A DNA stretch of 64,000 nucleotides, from contig NZ_AP022564.1 in assembly GCF_010727125.1 (NCBI RefSeq), positions 4,030,001 to 4,094,000 of the forward strand. The letters are read 5' to 3'. The position numbers and the translations under genes are program-made. This DNA comes from Mycolicibacter terrae. Its GTDB lineage: Bacteria; Actinomycetota; Actinomycetes; Mycobacteriales; Mycobacteriaceae. Positions 59,041-64,000 of this stretch are shown piece after piece. A model generated the notes under the pieces. It searched no databases. It was not told where the DNA came from and was given only the letters and a program-made list of their open reading frames with translations. How positions within the stretch are numbered: the first letter of the stretch is position 1; each line of letters starts with the position of its first letter.

Positions 59041-60204
59041 ATGACGTCCCCGCTGACCGACGAAGAGTCGATTCTGGTCGAGACCGTCCGCCTGTTCGTC
59101 GACCGGGAGGTGAAGCCGACCGTTCGCGATGTCGAACACGCCAACACCTATCCCGAGGCCTGGATCGAGCAGATGAAGCACCTCGGCATCTACGGGCTTG
59201 CCATCCCCGAGGAATACGGCGGCAACCCGGTGTCGATGCCGTGCTACGTACTGATCACCCAGGAGCTGGCGCGTGGCTGGATGAGCCTGGCCGGCGCGAT
59301 GGGCGGGCACACCGTCGTGGCCAAACTCCTGACATTGTTCGGCACCGAGGAGCAGAAGCAGCGCTATCTGCCCGCCATGGCCACCGGCGCGCTGCGGGCC
59401 ACCATGGCGCTGACCGAGCCGGGAGGCGGCAGCGACCTGCAGAACATGACCACCACCGCGGTGCCTGCTGCGGCACCCGACACGTTGGTGATCAACGGCG
59501 CCAAGACCTGGATCTCCAATGCTCGCTACTCGGGTTTGATCGCGCTGCTGGCCAAAACCGATCCGAAGGCCACCCCGCGGCACAGCGGGATCTCGGTGTT
59601 GCTGGTGGACAACCCGATTGACGGACTGACGATCTCCCGAGACCTGCCCAAGTTGGGCTACAAGGGCGTGGAGAGCTGTGAGCTGAGTTTCGACGGTTGC
59701 CAGGTGCCGGCCACGGCGGTGCTGGGCGCAGTACCGGGCCACGGCTTCGCCCAGATGATGAAGGGCCTGGAGACCGGTCGCATCCAGGTGGCGGCACGAG
59801 CCTTGGGGGTGGCGACCGCCGCGCTGGAGGACGCGCTGGCCTACGCCCAGCAACGGGAGAGTTTCGGTCAGCCGATCTGGAAGCATCAAAGTGTCGGTAA
59901 CTATCTGGCCGACATGGCCACCAAACTGACCGCCGCCCGCCAGCTCACCCGCTACGCCGCCGAACGCTACGACAGCGGGCAGCGCTGCGACATGGAAGCC
60001 GGCATGGCCAAGCTGTTCGCCTCCGAGACGGCGATGGAGATCGCGCTGAACGCGGTGCGCATCCACGGCGGTTACGGCTACTCCACCGAGTACGACGTGG
60101 AACGCTACTTCCGGGACGCACCGCTGATGATCGTCGGCGAGGGCACCAACGAGATCCAGCGCAACGTGATCGCCGCACAGTTGGTGGCCCGCGGCGGGAT
60201 CTAG
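59041..60204 (+). CDS. fadE3: Acyl-CoA dehydrogenase FadE3
   Basis: 387 aa canonical ACAD. Substrate/FAD loop MALTEPGGGSDLQNM, INGAKTWISNA, RESFGQPIWKHQSVGNYLAD, and a complete C-terminal active-site motif VGEGTNEIQRNVI with the catalytic Glu. Oxidises acyl-CoA with FAD. The open frame runs to 58831 inside the divergent gene, but ATG 59041 gives the standard MTSPLTDEESILVETVR N-terminus. Matches Rv0215c by place, opposite the Rv0216-like hydratase. Confidence 0.92.
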   Translation: MTSPLTDEESILVETVRLFVDREVKPTVRDVEHANTYPEAWIEQMKHLGIYGLAIPEEYGGNPVSMPCYVLITQELARGWMSLAGAMGGHTVVAKLLTLFGTEEQKQRYLPAMATGALRATMALTEPGGGSDLQNMTTTAVPAAAPDTLVINGAKTWISNARYSGLIALLAKTDPKATPRHSGISVLLVDNPIDGLTISRDLPKLGYKGVESCELSFDGCQVPATAVLGAVPGHGFAQMMKGLETGRIQVAARALGVATAALEDALAYAQQRESFGQPIWKHQSVGNYLADMATKLTAARQLTRYAAERYDSGQRCDMEAGMAKLFASETAMEIALNAVRIHGGYGYSTEYDVERYFRDAPLMIVGEGTNEIQRNVIAAQLVARGGI

Positions 60205-60354
60205 CCCGCTCGGGCCGCCGGTGTTCCCGGAGGTGGTTGCCCGGTTCGGGTCGCCCCAACCGGCACCACCGAAGGCGCCGTGTTGGGCCGATTTGCGTCC
60301 GGTTCGAGCGTCGCGTCCTACCGGAGGAAGTCGGTCGGATGGAACTATCGCGGT

Positions 60355-61392
60355 ATGGGCAGCTATTCCTGGGCCGTGGTCGGCGCGGGCCCGGCCGGCA
60401 TCGCCGCGGTGGGCCGGCTACTTGACCACGGCATCGCCGGGAAGGAGATCGCGTGGATAGACCCGGAATTTGGCGCCGGCGATCTCGGAGCCAAATGGCG
60501 GGCCGTGCCCAGCAACACTCACGTCGGACTGTTTCTCGACTACCTGAACGCCTCCGCGTCCTTTCGCTTCGGACAAGCGCCTCCGTTTGAACTGGGGAAC
60601 ATCGATCCGGGCCAGACGTGCCCGCTGCGGATGGTCGCCGATCCGCTGGTGTGGGTCTCGGGTCAGCTGCGCGAGGAGGTCGTACCGATGCCGACGGTGG
60701 CCACCGAGCTCTGGCTACGTGACCGCCGCTGGACGGTACGCACCGGTCAGGGCGACCTCACGTCGAAGAACGTCATCCTTGCGATCGGATCGGTTCCCAG
60801 GAAGCTCAGCCACACCGGGCTCGAAGAGATCCCGGTCGAAGCCGCCCTCGATCCAGGCAAACTCGCAGAACTCGATCTCGACGGGGCCGTCGTCGCCGTG
60901 TTCGGCTCGTCGCACTCGTCGATGATCGCCCTGCCGAACCTTCTGGAGACGCCGGTACGCAATGTGATCAACTTCTATCGCAGCCCGCTCAAATATGCTG
61001 TTTATCTGCAGGATTGGATACTGTTCGACGACACCGGCCTCAAAGGGCAGGCCGCCCGGTGGGCCCGGGAGAACATCGACGGAACCTACCCGCCGCGCCT
61101 GGACAGGTGCTCGGTCAACAGTCCCGAGTTCGGTGAGCGCCTCCGGGAGTGCAGCCACGTCGTCTACACCGTGGGATTCGAGCGCAGACAGCTTCCGGTG
61201 ACACCTCAATGGGGGCCGCTGAATTACGATGCCAGCAACGGGATCCTGGCTCCCGGGCTGTTCGGGATCGGCATCGCTTTCCCCGAATACCGGATTACCC
61301 CGCTGGGATCCGGCGAGTACCGGGTCGGCTTGCACAAGTTCATCCAGTTGCTCGATGATGCCCTGCCGCTGTGGCTGCGCTACAGCACGTGA
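60355..61392 (+). CDS. FAD-dependent oxidoreductase, pyridine-nucleotide-disulfide-like fold
   Basis: 345 aa. An N-terminal FAD-binding GAGPAGIAAVG (residues about 9-19) and a second dinucleotide site VAVFGSSHSSMIAL (about 180-195) indicate two Rossmann domains as in flavoprotein monooxygenases and reductases. There is no CxxC redox pair, so it is not a thioredoxin or dihydrolipoamide reductase. Cytosolic; substrate unknown. ATG 60355 starts the glycine motif at the normal distance; the frame is open from 60280. Ends directly against fadD4 on the opposite strand (no gap). Confidence 0.8.
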   Translation: MGSYSWAVVGAGPAGIAAVGRLLDHGIAGKEIAWIDPEFGAGDLGAKWRAVPSNTHVGLFLDYLNASASFRFGQAPPFELGNIDPGQTCPLRMVADPLVWVSGQLREEVVPMPTVATELWLRDRRWTVRTGQGDLTSKNVILAIGSVPRKLSHTGLEEIPVEAALDPGKLAELDLDGAVVAVFGSSHSSMIALPNLLETPVRNVINFYRSPLKYAVYLQDWILFDDTGLKGQAARWARENIDGTYPPRLDRCSVNSPEFGERLRECSHVVYTVGFERRQLPVTPQWGPLNYDASNGILAPGLFGIGIAFPEYRITPLGSGEYRVGLHKFIQLLDDALPLWLRYST

Positions 61393-62922
61393 TCACCCGG
61401 AGTACTTCGCCACCAGCTCGTTCTTGTACAGCTTGCCGGTGTCGGTGCGCGGCAGTTGCGCCTCGAAGGAGATCGAACGCGGACACTTGTAGTGCGCCAA
61501 TCGTTCTCGCAGCCAATCTGACAGCTCCTCGGCGAAGGCGTCGGTGGCGTCGGACGGATCGACGGTTTGCACCACCGCTTTGACGCGCTGTCCCATCTCG
61601 TTGTCCGGGATGCCGAACACCGCCGCGTCCATCACCTTCGGATGGGTGATCAACAGGTTCTCGGCTTCCTGCGGGTAGATGTTCACACCGCCCGAGATGA
61701 TCATGTGGTGCCGGCGGTCGGTGAGGTACAGATACCCGTCCTCGTCGAGGTAACCGATGTCGCCGACGGTGGCCCATCCGCGGCTGTTGCGCGAATTGGC
61801 CGTCTTGTCCGGGTCATTGAGATATTCGAAGGTGTTGCCGCCCTCGAAATAGATCTCGCCGGGCTGGCCGGCGGGCAGTTCGTTGCCGTCCTCGTCGAGG
61901 ATGTGCACCCCGCCCATCATCGGCTTGCCGACCGAGCCCGGACGGGCCAGCCACTCCTCGGCGCTGATCAGCGTCGATCCGTGCGCCTCGGAGGAGGCGT
62001 AGTATTCGTCGACGATCGGGCCCCACCAGTCGATCATCTGCTTCTTGATCTCCACCGGGCACGGCGCCGCCGCGTGCATCACCCGCTGCAAACTGGAGAC
62101 GTCGTAGGAATCCCGTACCGCGTCAGGCAATTTCAGCATCCGGGTGAAGTGGGCCGGAACGAACTGGGCATGCGTGACCCGATGGCGCTGGATCGCGTCG
62201 AGGCAGCCCTCCGGATCGAACTTCTCCAGCACCACCGTGGTGATACCGGCGGCCTGCACCTGCATCGACCACACCGACGGGGCGGTGTGATACAGCGGCG
62301 CCGGGCTCAGATAGACCGAGTCGGGAGTCATCCACACCGACACCAGCATCGACATCAGCCCCGGCGCCTCGGCCGGCGGTAGATGCGGCAGTGCACGTTT
62401 AATCCCCTTGGGTCGCCCGGTGGTCCCCGACGAGTACTGCAGCAGGTCGCCCTCGATCTCGTCGTCGATCGGCGTGACGGGTTGATCGGCAACGCATTCC
62501 GGATAGCGCTGCCAACCGTCCAGGTCGGCCTCTTCGGTTCCCGAGGCGATCATCAGCAGCTCGGGAAGGCCGTTGGGCAGGTACTCGGCCAGGTTCTCGC
62601 AGGTCTTGCGCAGCGCTGCGGAACCGATGACTCCCTTGGCGGCGCTGTTGTCGATGATGTAGGCGGCCTCGGCGGCGGTCAGGTGGGTGTTGATCGGAAC
62701 GTAGTACAGGCCGCTGCGCCGCGCCGCCCACATCACCGCATGGATGTGCTCGTTGTTCTCCATGAGGATCGCCACGGTGTCACCCTCGACCAGCCCGGCG
62801 CGGCGGAAGTAGTGCGCCAACCGGTTGGCGCGCGCCTCGAGGTCATCGAAGGTGATGACGGTGCCGGACGGGTGCAAGATGATGGCCGGCTTGTCGGCGC
62901 CGAGATGCTCGCGAATCTGCAT
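61393..62922 (-). CDS. fadD4: Fatty-acyl-CoA ligase FadD4
   Basis: 509 aa ANL enzyme. P-loop YSSGTTGRPKGIKRA, A5 YYASSEAHG, A7 ATVGDIGYLDEDGYLYLTDR, A8 ISGGVNIYPQEAE and the catalytic Lys in PRTDTGKLYKNEL. Activates a carboxylic acid with ATP and CoA in the cytosol. ATG 62922 (MQIREHLGADKPAIILHPSG) is accepted; the M. tuberculosis protein is slightly longer. No strong ribosome binding site. Neighbour to a TetR gene remnant that may once have regulated it. Confidence 0.9.
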   Translation of the reverse strand: MQIREHLGADKPAIILHPSGTVITFDDLEARANRLAHYFRRAGLVEGDTVAILMENNEHIHAVMWAARRSGLYYVPINTHLTAAEAAYIIDNSAAKGVIGSAALRKTCENLAEYLPNGLPELLMIASGTEEADLDGWQRYPECVADQPVTPIDDEIEGDLLQYSSGTTGRPKGIKRALPHLPPAEAPGLMSMLVSVWMTPDSVYLSPAPLYHTAPSVWSMQVQAAGITTVVLEKFDPEGCLDAIQRHRVTHAQFVPAHFTRMLKLPDAVRDSYDVSSLQRVMHAAAPCPVEIKKQMIDWWGPIVDEYYASSEAHGSTLISAEEWLARPGSVGKPMMGGVHILDEDGNELPAGQPGEIYFEGGNTFEYLNDPDKTANSRNSRGWATVGDIGYLDEDGYLYLTDRRHHMIISGGVNIYPQEAENLLITHPKVMDAAVFGIPDNEMGQRVKAVVQTVDPSDATDAFAEELSDWLRERLAHYKCPRSISFEAQLPRTDTGKLYKNELVAKYSG

Positions 62923-62956
62923 GCGCAGACTGTACCGCCGCCAAACTTGACGGGTG

Positions 62957-63118
62957 TCAACTGGTCGGGTTCGGGCCGAGTTCGCTGATCATAAAGGCGC
63001 CCCGGGCAACGAGGGCGGCGGCGACGTCGGGATCGGTACGGACGCGGTCGGGAAGATTCCCGGTCGAGAACAGCGTCGCGAAACCGTGCGACATCGACCA
63101 ACCCGCTATGACCCGAAA
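62957..63118 (-). pseudogene. C-terminal remnant of a TetR family regulator
   Basis: Read on the minus strand, the segment up to the stop at 62957-62959 translates as a typical TetR ligand-domain tail: AGWSMSHGFATLFSTGNLPD followed by a conserved-looking end (ELGPNPTS). An in-frame stop (63119-63121) closes it after about 53 codons, and only about 55 bp remain before the pckG stop, so the DNA-binding half is gone. It is thus a decayed or deleted regulator between pckG and fadD4. Confidence 0.78.
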
Positions 63119-63134
63119 TTACCGGTCTTAGTCT

Positions 63135-63150
63135 TAGTCCAGTCGGACTA
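63135..63150. repeat. Inverted repeat TAGTCC-AGTC-GGACTA
   Basis: Perfect 6-bp arms with a 4-nt spacer between the pckG stop and the TetR remnant, next to a duplicated CTTAGT. Either the pckG terminator stem or a left-over operator of the lost regulator. Confidence 0.5.
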
Positions 63151-63173
63151 ACCCCGTGTCTGCTCGCCAGGGA

Positions 63174-64000
63174 TTAACCCAGGCGCTGCTTGAGGGCGTC
63201 GAATTCGTCGCGCAGGCCGGTGGGCAGCTGGTCGCCGATGAACTCGAACCACTCCTCGATCAGCGGCAACTCGGCACGCCACTCGTCGACGTCGACGGTC
63301 AGCGCCTGCTCCACATCGGCGGGGTCGACCTCGAGTCCGGCCAGCTCCAGATCTGAGGCGTGCGGCACGGTGCCGATCGGCGTGGACTCGCCGGAGCCCT
63401 TGCCCTCGACCCGGTCGATGATCCACTTGAGCACCCGGCTGTTCTCACCGAATCCGGGCCACAGGAAGCGGCCGTCCTCGCCGCGGCGGAACCAGTTGAC
63501 GAAGAACACCTTCGGCAGCTTGGACTCGTCGGAGTTCTTGCCGATGTCGATCCAGTGCTGCATGTAGTGGCCGGCGTTGTAGCCGATGAACGGCAGCATC
63601 GCCATCGGGTCCCTACGGACCTTGCCCACTGTGCCTTCAGCGGCGGCTGTCTGCTCGGAACCCATTGTGGCGCCGATGAACACACCGTGCTGCCAGTCGC
63701 GGGCCTCGCTCACCAACGGAACGGTGGTCTTGCGCCGAGCGCCGAACAGGATCGCCGAGATCGGCACACCGGCCGGGTCGTCCCACTCCGGGGCCAGGAT
63801 CGGGCACTGCGACATCGGGGTGCAGTACCGCGAGTTCGGGTGCGCGGCAGGGGTGCCCGACTCGGGCGTCCAGTCGTTGCCCTTCCAGTCGGTGAGGTGC
63901 TCCGGGGTCTCCCCGTCGATGCCCTCCCACCAGATGTCGTTATCGTCGGTGTGCGCGACGTTGGTGTAGATGGTGTTGCCGGCCTCGACGGTCTTCATCG
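63174..64000 (-). CDS. pckG: GTP-dependent phosphoenolpyruvate carboxykinase, C-terminal part
   Basis: Only the last 275 or so of about 609 residues are inside the window; the gene continues past base 64000. The enzyme converts oxaloacetate plus GTP to phosphoenolpyruvate, CO2 and GDP, the gateway of gluconeogenesis when cells grow on lipids or cholesterol. The guanine-binding and nucleotide region FVNWFRRGEDGRFLWPGFGENSRV is diagnostic of the GTP class; SRYCTPMSQCP and AILFGARRKTTVPLV are also typical. It fits the lipid-catabolic surroundings and matches Rv0211 in position. Confidence 0.95.
   Translation of the reverse strand, partial: MKTVEAGNTIYTNVAHTDDNDIWWEGIDGETPEHLTDWKGNDWTPESGTPAAHPNSRYCTPMSQCPILAPEWDDPAGVPISAILFGARRKTTVPLVSEARDWQHGVFIGATMGSEQTAAAEGTVGKVRRDPMAMLPFIGYNAGHYMQHWIDIGKNSDESKLPKVFFVNWFRRGEDGRFLWPGFGENSRVLKWIIDRVEGKGSGESTPIGTVPHASDLELAGLEVDPADVEQALTVDVDEWRAELPLIEEWFEFIGDQLPTGLRDEFDALKQRLG

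Overview
The window is a contiguous piece of a mycobacterial chromosome: high GC, GTG/TTG starts, an arabinogalactan arabinofuranosyltransferase (AftD), a PGRS-type glycine-repeat protein, a PE-PPE-domain hydrolase, and many fadE/fadD/fadA genes. Gene order follows the Mycobacterium tuberculosis interval Rv0244c-Rv0211 as I recall it, read backwards: fadE5, fadA2, fabG4-htdX, Rv0238-like tetR, lpqI, DUF2613, aftD, gabD1, R2lox (nrdB), tetR, php, an acyltransferase, Rv0227c, Rv0226c, Rv0225, Rv0224c, Rv0223c, echA1, tgs, lipC, lipW, fadE3/Rv0216, fadD4 and pckG. The accessory genes set into this backbone suggest a non-tuberculous species. I cannot name the species from sequence alone.

Layout. 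1-7144: fatty-acid module (FadE5, FadA2, FabG4, HtdX) interrupted by a GlxA-type regulator and an isonitrile-hydratase-like DJ-1 protein. 7146-11684: two TetR genes, a secreted PE-PPE-domain hydrolase, LpqI, a 58-bp tandem repeat and a 57-aa DUF2613 protein missed by long-ORF calling. 11743-20138: AftD, a Pro-rich membrane protein, GabD1, and the R2-like ligand-binding oxidase with its TetR regulator. 20260-24135: an accessory flavin operon (LLM monooxygenase, FMN reductase, WrbA) with a divergent MarR regulator, then a two-domain thioesterase. 24218-31414: phosphotriesterase-like lactonase, a TetR/MpaB-oxygenase pair with two tandem operators, acyltransferase, DUF3068 and GT-C-like membrane proteins. 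31396-34534: an accessory four-gene, fully overlapping membrane operon (two paralogous 7-TM-like proteins plus orphan cytochrome-oxidase subunit III-like and IV-like proteins) with a divergent TetR gene. 34733-36690: an SOS-box-driven 13E12-type HNH protein and a DCC-family thiol oxidoreductase. 36710-40206: GT4 glycosyltransferase, methyltransferase and aldehyde dehydrogenase. 40250-46466: two proteins of unknown function and a 1,624-aa PGRS protein without a PE domain. 46706-62922: a large lipid-catabolism block (second FadE5, EchA1, acyltransferase, FadD12-like, wax ester/TAG synthase, LipC, LipW, a FadE pair, Rv0216-like hydratase, FadE3, FAD enzyme, FadD4). 62957-64000: a TetR gene remnant and the C-terminal part of GTP-dependent PEP carboxykinase.

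The genes mostly deal with activation, beta-oxidation, storage and release of acyl chains, and with envelope glycan synthesis. Regulation is visible in the DNA: two exact matches to the KstR cholesterol-regulon box (38690, 49545), one LexA SOS box (34725), clear palindromes in front of several TetR/MarR genes, and a motif shared by the Rv0238-like tetR promoter and the fadA2/fabG4 divergent promoter. Several genes have a TANNNT -10 hexamer 6-7 nt before the start codon, the signature of leaderless transcripts.

No intergenic stretch exceeds 300 bases; the longest (1362-1578, 11266-11510, 34535-34732, 46467-46705) are described through the repeats and sites they hold. I saw no tRNA, rRNA, CRISPR array, insertion sequence or prophage.
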